From the NCBI RefSeq assembly GCF_014873705.1, contig NZ_JADBDS010000005.1:310001-374000 (forward strand): 64,000 nucleotides of DNA, in the 5' to 3' direction. The DNA is from Mycobacterium sp. OAS707 (GTDB taxonomy: Bacteria; Actinomycetota; Actinomycetes; Mycobacteriales; Mycobacteriaceae). Under the pieces are notes generated by a model that was not told the origin of the DNA, ran no database searches, and worked only from the letters and a program-made list of their open reading frames with translations. Positions within the stretch are counted from its first letter, which is position 1. Every line of letters starts with the position of its first letter. A program made the translations under genes and the position numbers. Positions 44,485-53,275 of this stretch are shown here, in pieces.

Positions 44485-46050
44485 GTGAAGGGCCCTGCGT
44501 CAGACCCTGCAATGACCGAGTGCCCCACGTTGGGCGGTGTGATGGATCGAGCAGCGCTGGCCTTCCGGGATCGGGAGGCATATGTCGACGGAGTTGCGCG
44601 AATGACTTTCGCGCAATGGGCTTCGAGGTCCCACGAGCTTGCCGCCGAATTGTCGTCGCACGGCATCGGTCCCGGCGACGTCGTCGCGCTGATGCTTGGT
44701 TCGGGGATCGACTACGCGGTGGCCTACGTCGCGACGTTGCGGCTGGGCGCCGTGGTTACTGGCCTGAATACCCGCCTCGGCCGTCTCGAGGTCGACCGCA
44801 TCCTTGCGCAATGCGCGCCGGCGTTGGTGATCTATGACCCATCAACTGGCCTGCCAGCGCCCGTGGATTTTCCTGTGGTCTACCCCAATGAGCTGACGGA
44901 CGCCTGCGCTGGCGCGCAGCCGCCCGCGCACTGGTCGGGAACCGCAGATGCTCCGGCCGTCATCATTTGGACGAGCGGGACGACGGGCCGTCCGAAGGGC
45001 GCATGGTTCGACCATGCCGGGCTTGCAGCGGCGGTCGCCTCCGCCGGCGCGGTGGGCGGACACGAGCAACGACGGCTGGTAGCAACGCCGTTCGCCCATG
45101 CCGGCTACATGGCCAAGGTCTGGGAGCAATTGGCCACGGGCACCACATTGGTACTCGCACCGCAGCCGTGGACCGCAGAGTCGATGGCGCGGGTGTTGGT
45201 CGAGGAGCAGATCACCGTCGCGGGTGCCGTTCCGACCCAGTGGGAAAAGCTGCTCGAGCGCTCGAGCCTGACACCTTCGCAGGTGCCGCATCTGCGCATC
45301 GGTGTAGCGGCGACGGCAGCGGCGTCGCCCGCGCTCATCAACGCCGTCCGGCGCAAGCTCGGATGCCCGTTGGTGGTTCGTTATGCGATGACCGAATCGC
45401 CCAGTATCACCGGGACCGAGCCAGATGATCCCATCGATTTGCAAGGCGGCACCGTGGGTCGCCCGCAGCGCGGCATGTCGGTCCGCATCGTCGACGCCGA
45501 CGGCCGGCCGGTTGCCGCAGGAGGTACTGGTGAGGTGCAGGTCCGCGGAACTTGCGTGATGCGCGGCTACTGGAACGATCCGGACGCGACCGCGTCGGCA
45601 TTCGATGGGGGATGGTTGCGTACAGGCGATGTGGGTCGGCTCGACGAACACGAGAACCTCGTGCTGGCCGGCCGCTCACGAGACATGTACATCCGGGGCG
45701 GCTACAACGTCTACCCGCTAGAGGTCGAGAACGTGCTGGCCACACATCCCGCGGTGGCCCAGATCAGCGTCGTCGGCATGCCGGCCACGGTGATCGGCGA
45801 AATCGGCGCTGCCTTCGTCGTTCCGACCGATCCGGCGGCGCCCCCAACTCTGAGTGATCTGCGCGGTTTCGTCCGCCAGCACCTGGCCGACTACAAGTGC
45901 CCCGACGAACTCGTCCTGGTCGATGAACTTCCACTCACCCCGATGATGAAGGTCAACAAGGATGATCTGCGGCGCCGGTTCGGCGATGTCGTCACTGATC
46001 GATCAGGCGCCCGCGGCGGGCGGCGGAACGCGGCGGGCAAGCTCTCATGA
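44485..46050 (+). CDS. Acyl-CoA synthetase (FadD-type, AMP-binding)
   Basis: From GTG 44485 the product is 521 residues; ATG 44512 is an alternative. The P-loop is IIWTSGTTGRPKGAWFDH, the hinge WLRTGDVGRLDEHENL and GRSRDMYIRGGYNVYPLEVE, and the terminal Lys is in LTPMMKVNKDDLRRRFG. It activates a carboxylate to acyl-CoA and heads an operon with ECH, DUF35, aldo-keto reductase and nitroreductase genes. The frame stays open upstream to 44242 but that part crosses the promoter and operator. Confidence 0.9.
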   Translation: MKGPASDPAMTECPTLGGVMDRAALAFRDREAYVDGVARMTFAQWASRSHELAAELSSHGIGPGDVVALMLGSGIDYAVAYVATLRLGAVVTGLNTRLGRLEVDRILAQCAPALVIYDPSTGLPAPVDFPVVYPNELTDACAGAQPPAHWSGTADAPAVIIWTSGTTGRPKGAWFDHAGLAAAVASAGAVGGHEQRRLVATPFAHAGYMAKVWEQLATGTTLVLAPQPWTAESMARVLVEEQITVAGAVPTQWEKLLERSSLTPSQVPHLRIGVAATAAASPALINAVRRKLGCPLVVRYAMTESPSITGTEPDDPIDLQGGTVGRPQRGMSVRIVDADGRPVAAGGTGEVQVRGTCVMRGYWNDPDATASAFDGGWLRTGDVGRLDEHENLVLAGRSRDMYIRGGYNVYPLEVENVLATHPAVAQISVVGMPATVIGEIGAAFVVPTDPAAPPTLSDLRGFVRQHLADYKCPDELVLVDELPLTPMMKVNKDDLRRRFGDVVTDRSGARGGRRNAAGKLS

Positions 46051-46847
46051 GCGACGACATCAAGCGAGTTGAACAGGACAACGTCCTGACCGTCGTGTTC
46101 AACCGAGATTCAAAGCTGAATGCACTTACCGACAACATGATTGACGAGCTGCGCCGGGCAGCGGCCGACCTCGGCGATCGGCGCGACTTGTCGATCATGG
46201 TGATCCGCGGCACCGGCCGGTACTTCACGGCCGGGATGGACATCGGCAGCCTCGCCGCCAGCGTTGGTGAGGCGGACGGGTCAGGCAGTGCGATGCGACG
46301 GTCCTACCGCCGACTGCATCTGTTGTTCGACGAGCTCGAATCAATCGAAAAGCCAATCGTTCTCGCGGCACACGGGCCCTGTTTCGGCGTCGGCGTCGAA
46401 CTCGGCGCCTCCTGCGACTTCAGAATCGCCTCTGATACAGCCACATTCGCCCTACCCGAAGTGCCCAACTTGGCTGTCATACCGGGCTCAGGCGGCATCA
46501 GCCGTGTGACCCGGCTCATCGGACCTCACTGGGCCAAGTGGCTCGTCATGGCAGGCCACACTGTCGACGCGGCGTCGGCGCTGCAGATCGGCCTTGTACA
46601 CGCGGTTCACTCCCAAGATTCATTCGACGAGGAGGTCGACAAATTCGTCCAGCACCTCGCTCGGCTGCCGCACGAGGCGGTCGGCATCGCCAAACTGGCA
46701 ATCGATGCGACGGCATCGATGGACCGCGGCACGGCCCGCGACTTTGAGCGGCTTGCCAATTCGACCCTGGTGCTGTCAGACGAGCACCGCGCGCTGGTAC
46801 GTCAGTTCGGAGAACGAGGCCAGTCGCGTCGGCAGACCGGGCGGTAA
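46047..46847 (+). CDS. Enoyl-CoA hydratase/isomerase
   Basis: A 266-residue crotonase overlapping the ligase stop (ATGA). It has GRYFTAGMDIGSLAASV, AAHGPCFGVGVELGASCDFR, and LPEVPNLAVIPGSGGISRVT, where E in LPEV is a usual catalytic Glu position. IGLVHAVHSQDSFDEEV follows as the C-terminal part. It probably processes the product of the ligase. Confidence 0.9.
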   Translation: MSDDIKRVEQDNVLTVVFNRDSKLNALTDNMIDELRRAAADLGDRRDLSIMVIRGTGRYFTAGMDIGSLAASVGEADGSGSAMRRSYRRLHLLFDELESIEKPIVLAAHGPCFGVGVELGASCDFRIASDTATFALPEVPNLAVIPGSGGISRVTRLIGPHWAKWLVMAGHTVDAASALQIGLVHAVHSQDSFDEEVDKFVQHLARLPHEAVGIAKLAIDATASMDRGTARDFERLANSTLVLSDEHRALVRQFGERGQSRRQTGR

Positions 46848-46873
46848 CGAGCCCGGCAGAAGGAAGGGACACC

Positions 46874-46951
46874 ATGGCAGGACTGAAGATGAGGCAATCC
46901 GCGTCCGATGAGGGCCCGACGGAACGGGGCGGTGCACATGCCTGGCGCTGA
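46874..46951 (+). CDS. Possible 25-residue leader or small protein
   Basis: ATG 46874 has a strong AAGGAAGGGACACC ribosome site, better than that of the following DUF35 gene. The frame encodes MAGLKMRQSASDEGPTERGG and five more residues, ending at 46951 inside the DUF35 N-terminus. It may serve translational coupling, or be a decayed gene start. I do not recognise the peptide. Confidence 0.35.
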   Translation: MAGLKMRQSASDEGPTERGGAHAWR

Positions 46952-47360
46952 CCGTCCGACCATCGACGCGACCAGCGCCCCGTACTGGGAGGCCGCGCGC
47001 GAGGGACGACTGCTGATCGCCGCCTGCGGAGCCTGCGGCAGAAACCATCATTACCCCAGGCCGATGTGTCCGTTCTGCTGGAGTGACCAAGTCCAGCCCG
47101 TCGAAGCCAGCGGCCAGGGGACGCTGCACACGTACTCGGTCATCCATGCCAACGACTTGCCGCCCTTCCGGGACCGCCTGCCCTACATCGCGGCGTTGGT
47201 TGAGCTGGCCGAAGGCCCACGACTCGTGACGACGATCGAAGGAGCCACAGCTGACGAGCTGGCGCTGGACATGGCCGTCACCGCCGTGTTTCGGCCCCTT
47301 GATCCTGACGAACCGGACGGCGTTCACCTAACGGTGTTCACTCCGACCCGGACTCTGTGA
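46938..47360 (+). CDS. DUF35 OB-fold / zinc-ribbon protein
   Basis: From ATG 46938 the product is 140 residues; GTG 46908 would add ten. The zinc ribbon is CGACGRNHHYPRPMCPFCW, preceded by YWEAAREGRLLIAA, and the OB-fold has GQGTLHTYSVIH. It is more distant from the DUF35 proteins at 570 and 56645 than those are from each other. No thiolase gene is in its operon, so its partner would be encoded elsewhere. Confidence 0.88.
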   Translation: MPGADRPTIDATSAPYWEAAREGRLLIAACGACGRNHHYPRPMCPFCWSDQVQPVEASGQGTLHTYSVIHANDLPPFRDRLPYIAALVELAEGPRLVTTIEGATADELALDMAVTAVFRPLDPDEPDGVHLTVFTPTRTL

Positions 47361-47373
47361 AGGCGGCATTCAA

Positions 47374-48249
47374 ATGCAAACGTTCCCGCTCGGCTCATTC
47401 CACGTCGGCCGCGTCGGCTTCGGCGCCATGCAGCTCCCCGGGCCGGGAGTGTTCGGGCCGCCGCGCGATCACGACCAGGCGATCGCGGTGTTGCGCCGTG
47501 CAATTGAGTTGGGTGTCAACCACATCGACACCTCTCAGTATTACGGTCCGAACGTCTCCAACGAACTCATCCGCGAGGCGCTTCATCCCTACGCCGCCGA
47601 TCTCGCTCTGGTCAGCAAGGTGGGGGCGCGCCGTGACGACGCTGGAGGGTGGCTGCCCGCGCAGGAGCCCGACGAGTTGCGGGCCGGCATCGAAGAGAAC
47701 CTGCGCACGCTGGATATCGACCGCCTCGCCGCGGTCAATCTGCGCAGCATCGACACCGATGATCCGACTTCAGTCGGCCCGGTCGACCGTGACCGTTTCG
47801 ACCGGCAGCTGTCCGCGATGATCAAAGCGCGCGACGAAGGACTGATCGCCGGAATCGGGCTGAGCAGCATCAGCCTCGACCATCTGCAGATCGCGCTCGA
47901 CCGCACCGAGATCGCCTGCGTGCAGAACGCCTACAACTTGGTCGACCGCACATCGCAGCCGGTGCTCGACGCCTGCATGGAACACGGCATCGCTTTCGTG
48001 CCGTTCTTCCCGCTCGGCTCAGGCTTCACTGCGGACAATCCGGTCCTCGGCCACCCAGCCATACAGCGCGAAGCGTCGAAGCTCGGACGCACGCCGGCGC
48101 AGATTGTGCTCGCATGGACGCTGTCCGTCGCGCCGAACGTCTTGCTGATTCCTGGCACCTCGTCGGTGGCACACCTCGAGGAGAACTCCGCTGTCGCCGA
48201 CATCGAACTGGATGACGAGACGCTTCAGCAACTCAACGCCGCGGCCTGA
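47374..48249 (+). CDS. Aldo/keto reductase
   Basis: A 291-residue TIM-barrel reductase. NHIDTSQYYGPNVSNELIRE carries the Asp and Tyr, LVSKVGARRDD the Lys, and the fourth position lies in AAVNLRSID, where the usual His is Arg; several subfamilies have this change. LIPGTSSVAHLEEN is the NADPH-binding end. It reduces an aldehyde or ketone with NADPH. It is fourth in the ligase operon, 13 bases behind DUF35. Confidence 0.9.
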   Translation: MQTFPLGSFHVGRVGFGAMQLPGPGVFGPPRDHDQAIAVLRRAIELGVNHIDTSQYYGPNVSNELIREALHPYAADLALVSKVGARRDDAGGWLPAQEPDELRAGIEENLRTLDIDRLAAVNLRSIDTDDPTSVGPVDRDRFDRQLSAMIKARDEGLIAGIGLSSISLDHLQIALDRTEIACVQNAYNLVDRTSQPVLDACMEHGIAFVPFFPLGSGFTADNPVLGHPAIQREASKLGRTPAQIVLAWTLSVAPNVLLIPGTSSVAHLEENSAVADIELDDETLQQLNAAA

Positions 48250-48276
48250 CTACACGAGAGATCGGGTACCACACTG

Positions 48277-48750
48277 ATGCCTGACGACCCGCAACGCCTC
48301 GTAAAGTTCTTCGCACGAGCCAACACGGTTATGCGGCCGCTGTTGAAGTCGCCGCTGCACGCCCTACTGAGCAGACGTCTGATGCTGTTGAGCTACGTCG
48401 GTGGCAAGACCGGCCGCAAATATGTCTTCGCCGTTGGCTATTTCCCCTGGGACGACGGAGATGTGCTCATGTTGAGTTCGGCTGACTGGCCCAAGACGAT
48501 CAACCACGCCAACGACATCCAAGTGCTCATTAAGCGCCGCTGGTTGCATGCCAAACCAACCGTCATAAGGCAAGACGACCAGAAAGCCGACATCCTTGGT
48601 GAGTTCGCCCAACGCAACGGGCCAAAAGCCGCGAAAGGGCTGATGCTCGGATTGCCGGGAGATCGCCACCCGAACCGACAAGAGTTGCTCGCCGCCGCCG
48701 CAAAGACGACGCTCGTCCGCTTTGCCCTGGGACAGTCATCGGCCCTGTAA
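48277..48750 (+). CDS. Deazaflavin-dependent nitroreductase family protein (DUF385/Ddn)
   Basis: A 157-residue F420-type split-barrel protein. LSRRLMLLSYVGGKTGRKYV is the family signature for cofactor binding, followed by WPKTINHANDIQVLIKRRW. Ddn-type enzymes use reduced F420 to reduce quinones or nitroaromatics and often sit at the membrane. It ends the operon started at 44485. A decayed fragment of a relative is at 441-545. Confidence 0.9.
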   Translation: MPDDPQRLVKFFARANTVMRPLLKSPLHALLSRRLMLLSYVGGKTGRKYVFAVGYFPWDDGDVLMLSSADWPKTINHANDIQVLIKRRWLHAKPTVIRQDDQKADILGEFAQRNGPKAAKGLMLGLPGDRHPNRQELLAAAAKTTLVRFALGQSSAL

Positions 48751-48844
48751 CAAGCAGAGGCCGTCGAGACTGCAACGTCACAGAAATAGTTCGAGCGAGC
48801 ACCTGCCGGAATACCGTTTCGGCGCAGATCATTTCGGCGCTTCG

Positions 48845-49064
48845 CCGGACATCGCTGTCAGTCTTCGAAGAACACCTCGACCGGCAGGCCGACGCGGATG
48901 TCGTCAATCGACACATCGACGACATTCGTGATGAGCCTGACATCTGGCTCATCGGCGCGCCGCACCATCGCCACGATCTACGGAGGGTCGAGCCCGGGGA
49001 TCCATGGCTGGCGATTGACGGTGTAGGCGGCGACGATCCCTTGCCGGAGACTGGCTCCGGTGCG
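48845..49064 (-). pseudogene. Central fragment of a DUF35 gene, near-identical to 619-840
   Basis: About 220 bases match 619-840 at about 96% by eye, with one-base deletions (for example GTCAGTC against GTCCAGTC) that break the frame. Only about residues 60-135 of the 150-residue protein are represented; the zinc ribbon and the C-terminus are missing. It stands tail-to-tail behind the intact nitroreductase, mirroring 441-1022. Confidence 0.85.
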
Positions 49065-49077
49065 GCGTCAATATCTC

Positions 49078-49310
49078 GCTGGCTCTGCGTAATTCGGCGC
49101 CTCCTTGCGCAATTGCCGCCAACGCCGAGGCCGAGCCGACACCGTCCCTCGCCGCGGCGGTTGTTTCGCTCATGACCAACTCGTCATTTCTCGTAGTGAT
49201 ACCGAAACAGTGGGGTTGCCGACACCCCGAACTCACTGGCAAGCCTGCGCATCGAGAGCGGCGCGTGGCCGGAACGGAGCAACGCCGCAGTGATCGTCGC
49301 TCCCAAGCAG
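49078..49310 (-). pseudogene. N-terminal relic of a TetR-family regulator gene
   Basis: One frame reads ATITAALLRSGHAPLSMRRL and ASEFGVSATPLFRYHYEK, the TetR helix-turn-helix; after a frameshift near 49185 another frame continues NDELVMSETTAAARDG, as expected after the K in such proteins. No start codon region or complete ligand domain remains. It lies between the DUF35 relic and the LLM gene. Confidence 0.6.
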
Positions 49311-49340
49311 TCGACACCGACCCTAATGATCTGACTGTAT

Positions 49341-50342
49341 TCACTCGGTGTCGGCGAGCAAGGGCGCCAGGCGCGTGCAGATGGTCTGCACGTTGCGAGC
49401 CACGTCCGCTTCGGCCATGCCCCCGATCGAGGCCCATAGGAACACGGTCTGCACCGGGGCCCCTGCGGTGTAGTCACGGATCTGGTCGGCCACCACCTCC
49501 GGTGTCCCGTACATGAACGAGCCAAGCGGCCCCTCGCGCCCAGACTTCACCAGCCGCTCCACGTCGACGGGTTTGGGCGGCCGTGCGTCGGTGCCCTCCA
49601 CCATGTGTCGCCGGTATGAATCGAGTTGGTGCGCAAGGTGTTCGCTGACCATGGGCCAGTCCCGTTCGGGATCGTCGGATGCCCAGGCCTGGATTCCGCC
49701 TGCCATGACGCCGGCCGACGGGGGGTGCCCGGCTTCCGCCAATCCCGCGGCATACGGCTCCCACTGTCCACCATGTGCCGAAAGCAGGGGTGCTCCCAAC
49801 AAACCCGCCCGCCGCGCGCCCTGCGGCCCCTGGTAGCCCAACCACACTGGGACGGGGTCCTGCACCGGGCGGGGCCGCACTCCGTCCGGGCCCCACAGCT
49901 CACGCAATCGACGCACCGTGTCGTCTGTCTGCTTGTACCGCGCTATGGGTGAGGCGTCGAAGAGTTCGAATTCGGGGACCCGGTAGCCGGTGCCAAGGCC
50001 GAGGTCCAGCCGTCCGTCGGAGAGGATGTCCACCACGACGCTCTGCTCGGCGATTTCGGCTGGATGGTGAAGTGGGGCGATCAGGATCGCGGTGCCGAGC
50101 CGGATCCGGCGCGTGCGTGCCGCGGCCGCAGCGGCCATGGTAAGGGTACTGGTGAGATAACCGTCCTCGAACAGGTGATGCTCGGAGAACCACGCGGATG
50201 ATGCGCCGAGGCGTTCGGCCTCTTCGCACATCTCGAGGGTGAATCCGTACAACCTCGACGGGTTTTGCGCCCACCGCGCTGGATTGCGCAGGTCGAAGTG
50301 GAGGCCGACGTCGATCGGGTGACGGTCCGTCAGTGGTGTCAT
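49341..50342 (-). CDS. Luciferase-like (LLM) flavin- or F420-dependent oxidoreductase
   Basis: A 333-residue TIM-barrel LLM protein. SSAWFSEHHLFEDGYLTSTL, TRRIRLGTAILIAPLHHPAE and GRLDLGLGTGYRVPEFELFD are the family motifs. Such enzymes are monooxygenases or F420-dependent dehydrogenases; the choice cannot be made here. It is transcribed alone on the minus strand, with a palindrome at 50407-50419 in its upstream region. It differs clearly from the LLM proteins at 52394 and 58251. Confidence 0.88.
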   Translation of the reverse strand: MTPLTDRHPIDVGLHFDLRNPARWAQNPSRLYGFTLEMCEEAERLGASSAWFSEHHLFEDGYLTSTLTMAAAAAARTRRIRLGTAILIAPLHHPAEIAEQSVVVDILSDGRLDLGLGTGYRVPEFELFDASPIARYKQTDDTVRRLRELWGPDGVRPRPVQDPVPVWLGYQGPQGARRAGLLGAPLLSAHGGQWEPYAAGLAEAGHPPSAGVMAGGIQAWASDDPERDWPMVSEHLAHQLDSYRRHMVEGTDARPPKPVDVERLVKSGREGPLGSFMYGTPEVVADQIRDYTAGAPVQTVFLWASIGGMAEADVARNVQTICTRLAPLLADTE

Positions 50343-50406
50343 GCGGTCTCACTACGTCTGGGCACGGTCGCCTCTCGTCGCGGGCAGCCATTGATTGTTG
50401 ACTGAG

Positions 50407-50419
50407 TTTACACCGTAAA
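50407..50419. promoter_or_regulatory. TTTAC-ACC-GTAAA palindrome, candidate operator
   Basis: Five-base perfect arms around a 3-base centre, in an AT-rich patch 65 bases upstream of the LLM start at 50342. A GTTGAC lies just before it (50397-50402) without a matching right arm. Confidence 0.35.
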
Positions 50420-50696
50420 AGTTAGAGCTATGGATGCAATTCGCCAACTGGCTCCGCGGAGCGGGCAGCCGCGATCTGGACGGGGAAGCGAGCACCACCA
50501 AGCGAGCCGTCGTCATCGTGATCGCAACCGCCGCAGTGCGTTCCGGCTGCGCCGCGCCACTTCGAGCCCAGCGGTGACGACTCTTGCCCGCTCGCGATGG
50601 CGTTTGGGTCCAACAATCGCCGAAGTGCCATCTCGTGGAGACCACACGATCCAGCGGCGGGCGACTGAGGGTGTCGCGACGGCCGCGTCGAACGCT

Positions 50697-50864
50697 TCCT
50701 CCGCTGTGGCGAATATGGTCCACCGCGCTCTGGACGTCGGCCCGCGTGCGGGCTACCACTGCAACCGGGCAACTTTCGGCCGCAAGCATTTTCGCAACCT
50801 CAAGGTCCATGCCTTTGCTGCCGCCGACTACCATGGCCACGCGGCCCTTGATTCCGTAATCCAT
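50697..50864 (-). pseudogene. N-terminal relic of an SDR gene
   Basis: The frame reads MDYGIKGRVAMVVGGSKGM, then LEVAKMLA and PVAVVARTRADVQSAVDHI, closely parallel to MDLRISGKTALVVGGSRGM and LEVAKMLA of the intact SDR at 60037-60834. The match ends after about 56 codons and the rest of the frame has no SDR features, so about 200 residues are lost. Confidence 0.75.
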
Positions 50865-50875
50865 TGTATTTTCGC

Positions 50876-52099
50876 CTAGGTGGTGGTTGTGGTGGTGCGA
50901 CGGCCAGGAGTGAAGCTGATGCGTAGATGGCGTGGCGCATAGACGTCGCCAGCGTCGCGGTAGCGCTCAATTTCTCCGCTGATGGAGTAGTCGGGCAGAC
51001 GGCTGAGCACTTCGGAGACCATCACCGAGAACATCACCCGAGCGTGGTTGGAACCCAGGCAGCGATGTGGCCCGGCTCCGAATGCCAAGTGCCGGTTAGG
51101 TGTTCGTGAGAAGTCGATGTGGTCGGGATTGTTGAACACCTTGGGGTCGCGGTTGGCCGACGCATAGGCGAGCAAGACGCGGTCGCCGGCATGCAACTGC
51201 TGGCCCTTGATGACGCAGTCCCGGGTTACAAGTCGTGTCAGCGCGTGAACGGGGGTGTCGTGGCGGAGGAACTCCTCGGTGGCCTTGGGCATCAGCGAGG
51301 GGTCATCGATCAACTGTGCGCGCAGGTCGCGATGGTCGTGCAGCGCGATCAGAGCGTTGCCGGTCAGCCCGCTGGTGGTGTCCATGCCCCCCAGCAGCAT
51401 GAGAAACGCATAGCCGATGATCAATTCGTCGCGCATCGGTTGGCCGTCGACGCAGCCTTGCATGATCATGCTGAGCAAGTCGTCGCCGAAACCGCCGTCG
51501 CGGCGCCTCGCCATCTCGGTCGTGATTCCGCCGTAGATATTGAGCACCGCTTCCATGGCCTTCTCGGGGTGTGACGCCCGGTCGTGCACCACCGAGTGCA
51601 TCCACTCGACCCAGTCCGGCCAGCGGCTGTCGTCGAACCCGAGCGAGCGAAGGATCCAGCGGGCGGGAAGGGGCGTGGTGAGCTGCTGGATGATGTCTGC
51701 CTCGCCGGACTCGATGAAGTCGTCGATCAACTCGGTGGCCATCAGCCGAAAGGTGGGTTCGAGATTCTTTGCGGCCGACGGCGAGAAGAAGGGCAGCGTG
51801 ATCTTGCGGTACTGCTGTAGTTGGGGCGGATCGGTGTCGATGGGCGGAAACGGGTCGGGCGCTTCGGTTTTGGGAACCTGCTTGTCCTTGAGGGAGCTGA
51901 ACAGCTCTGTGTTCTGCTCGGCCTCATAGACGTCGTCGTAGTCGACGAATATCCAAAATCCATCCCAGGCGGTGGAGTGGGTGACCGGGCATCGTTTCCG
52001 CAACGATTCATAGATTTCCCAGCAGTGTTCCCGGAAATAGTCGCCGTGGTGGTCGAGGGCGTCAAAGATGTGGGCGGCGGCTTCGTCAGGAGCGCTCAC
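50876..52099 (-). CDS. Cytochrome P450
   Basis: A 407-residue P450. The I-helix is LLGGMDTTSG near 237, the K-helix is EEFLRHD, and the heme loop is FGAGPHRCLGSNHARVMF with C347. The end is an ACC-rich simple repeat giving six terminal threonines, absent from the other P450s. GTG 52099 overlaps the ferredoxin stop, so the two are translated together. It closes the operon of AhpD-fold, SnoaL-like, LLM, ferredoxin and P450 genes controlled from 54391-54416. Confidence 0.92.
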   Translation of the reverse strand: MSAPDEAAAHIFDALDHHGDYFREHCWEIYESLRKRCPVTHSTAWDGFWIFVDYDDVYEAEQNTELFSSLKDKQVPKTEAPDPFPPIDTDPPQLQQYRKITLPFFSPSAAKNLEPTFRLMATELIDDFIESGEADIIQQLTTPLPARWILRSLGFDDSRWPDWVEWMHSVVHDRASHPEKAMEAVLNIYGGITTEMARRRDGGFGDDLLSMIMQGCVDGQPMRDELIIGYAFLMLLGGMDTTSGLTGNALIALHDHRDLRAQLIDDPSLMPKATEEFLRHDTPVHALTRLVTRDCVIKGQQLHAGDRVLLAYASANRDPKVFNNPDHIDFSRTPNRHLAFGAGPHRCLGSNHARVMFSVMVSEVLSRLPDYSISGEIERYRDAGDVYAPRHLRISFTPGRRTTTTTT

Positions 52100-52308
52100 T
52101 AGTTACCTCCCGCGTGTTCGTGAAGTGTGATGGCTTGCTCTGGACACTCGGCGACGGCCTCTTCGAGGGCGGTGTGGCCAACGAGTCCAGCGGCGCCAGG
52201 CACTGCGACGGCTCGGTCCTCGGTGTCGACAAATTCGAACGCTTCCGGGGCGATCGTGAGGCACCGAGCGTGGCCCCTGCATCGATCCGGGTCTACCCGT
52301 ACTTGCAT
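52099..52308 (-). CDS. Small 3Fe-4S ferredoxin for a P450
   Basis: A 69-residue ferredoxin beginning MQVRVDPDRCRGHARCLTIA. The pattern C-x2-H-x2-C with a later Cys in VAECPEQAITL matches that of the ferredoxin at 25300. GAGGAGGGTCAC upstream fixes ATG 52308; the longer frame upstream is a shadow of the LLM gene. It supplies electrons to the P450 whose start it overlaps. Confidence 0.92.
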   Translation of the reverse strand: MQVRVDPDRCRGHARCLTIAPEAFEFVDTEDRAVAVPGAAGLVGHTALEEAVAECPEQAITLHEHAGGN

Positions 52309-52393
52309 GTGACCCTCCTCATTCGGCTGCGGGGTGCTCGGCAGCGGATCTGGCAGGGAACGACGCCGACCCCACAGAACATCAAGTCGCTGA

Positions 52394-53275
52394 TCACAAG
52401 TGACCGGTTCTGCCGACCAGCTCGTCACCGAGGCGAGCCACCTCTTCGCGCATCTCGGGGATGGTCGACGCCCGGACGGCCACCGTAAGGCGGTGAATCC
52501 CAAAGTCGGCGTAGCGCTTCGCCTCTTCGACGGTCCGCGCCCCACCGCCGGTGAATTCGATCGCGTCTGGGTCACGGCCAGTCGCCGCGGCTTCAGCGCG
52601 AACCATTCCCAGCAGGCGCGGAAGCTCGACTTCGGGATCTTGGTCAGGGAAGACGAAGGGGAAATAGCCGTCACCGCGTTGACCAGCTCGGCGGATGGCC
52701 GCTCGTGACGAACCTCCTATCAGGAGAGGGATCCTTCGGCGTACGGGCCACGGTCGGCACTCGACGCGGTCGAAGGCGACATGGGCGCCGGCGAATGTCG
52801 CGATGTCGTCACGCCACAGCACTCGCATCGCATCGATGTACTCATCCATGCGGCGACCACGATCACCGAAATTCATTCCGACAGCGGCGTATTCCTCCGG
52901 CAGTTCACCTACCCCGACGCCGAGCATCAGCCGGCCGCCGCAGAGATGGTCGAGGGTGGCCGCCGACTTCGCCATGACGACGGGTTGATGTTCGGGCAGG
53001 ATCAAGACGCTGGTGCCGAACCGGATTCGGCTGGTTGCTGATGCCACGAAGGCGAACCAGATCAGTGGATCGGGGATGCCGCCGCGTCGACTCAATCGAC
53101 CCATGGTGCCGTCCGGTGACGCGCGATACGGTGTGGCGTCCGGGGCTCTCGACATTACGACGTGCTCGGGTGCCCACAGCGATTCGAAACCGGCCTCCTC
53201 GGCGGCCACTGCAAGTGCGACCGCCGCCTCAGGATCGGGAAAGCCGGTGCTGGAGAATACAATTCCCCATTTCAT
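52394..53275 (-). CDS. Luciferase-like (LLM) F420-type oxidoreductase
   Basis: From ATG 53275 the product is 293 residues, beginning MKWGIVFSSTGFPDPEAAVA. SLWAPEHVV, RIRFGTSVLILPEHQPVVMA and GRLMLGVGVGELPEEYAAVG are typical of the mycobacterial probable-F420 LLM group. ATG overlaps the upstream stop (ATGA). It is likely a dehydrogenase or monooxygenase acting on the same substrate as the neighbouring P450. Confidence 0.9.
   Translation of the reverse strand: MKWGIVFSSTGFPDPEAAVALAVAAEEAGFESLWAPEHVVMSRAPDATPYRASPDGTMGRLSRRGGIPDPLIWFAFVASATSRIRFGTSVLILPEHQPVVMAKSAATLDHLCGGRLMLGVGVGELPEEYAAVGMNFGDRGRRMDEYIDAMRVLWRDDIATFAGAHVAFDRVECRPWPVRRRIPLLIGGSSRAAIRRAGQRGDGYFPFVFPDQDPEVELPRLLGMVRAEAAATGRDPDAIEFTGGGARTVEEAKRYADFGIHRLTVAVRASTIPEMREEVARLGDELVGRTGHL

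Larger units (their letters stand above)
50343..50875. other. Gap of about 530 bases holding an SDR relic and an LLM promoter
   Basis: Only the SDR fragment at 50697-50864 and the dyad at 50407-50419 can be supported. The middle part, about 50440-50690, shows no recognisable protein in any frame. Confidence 0.5.
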
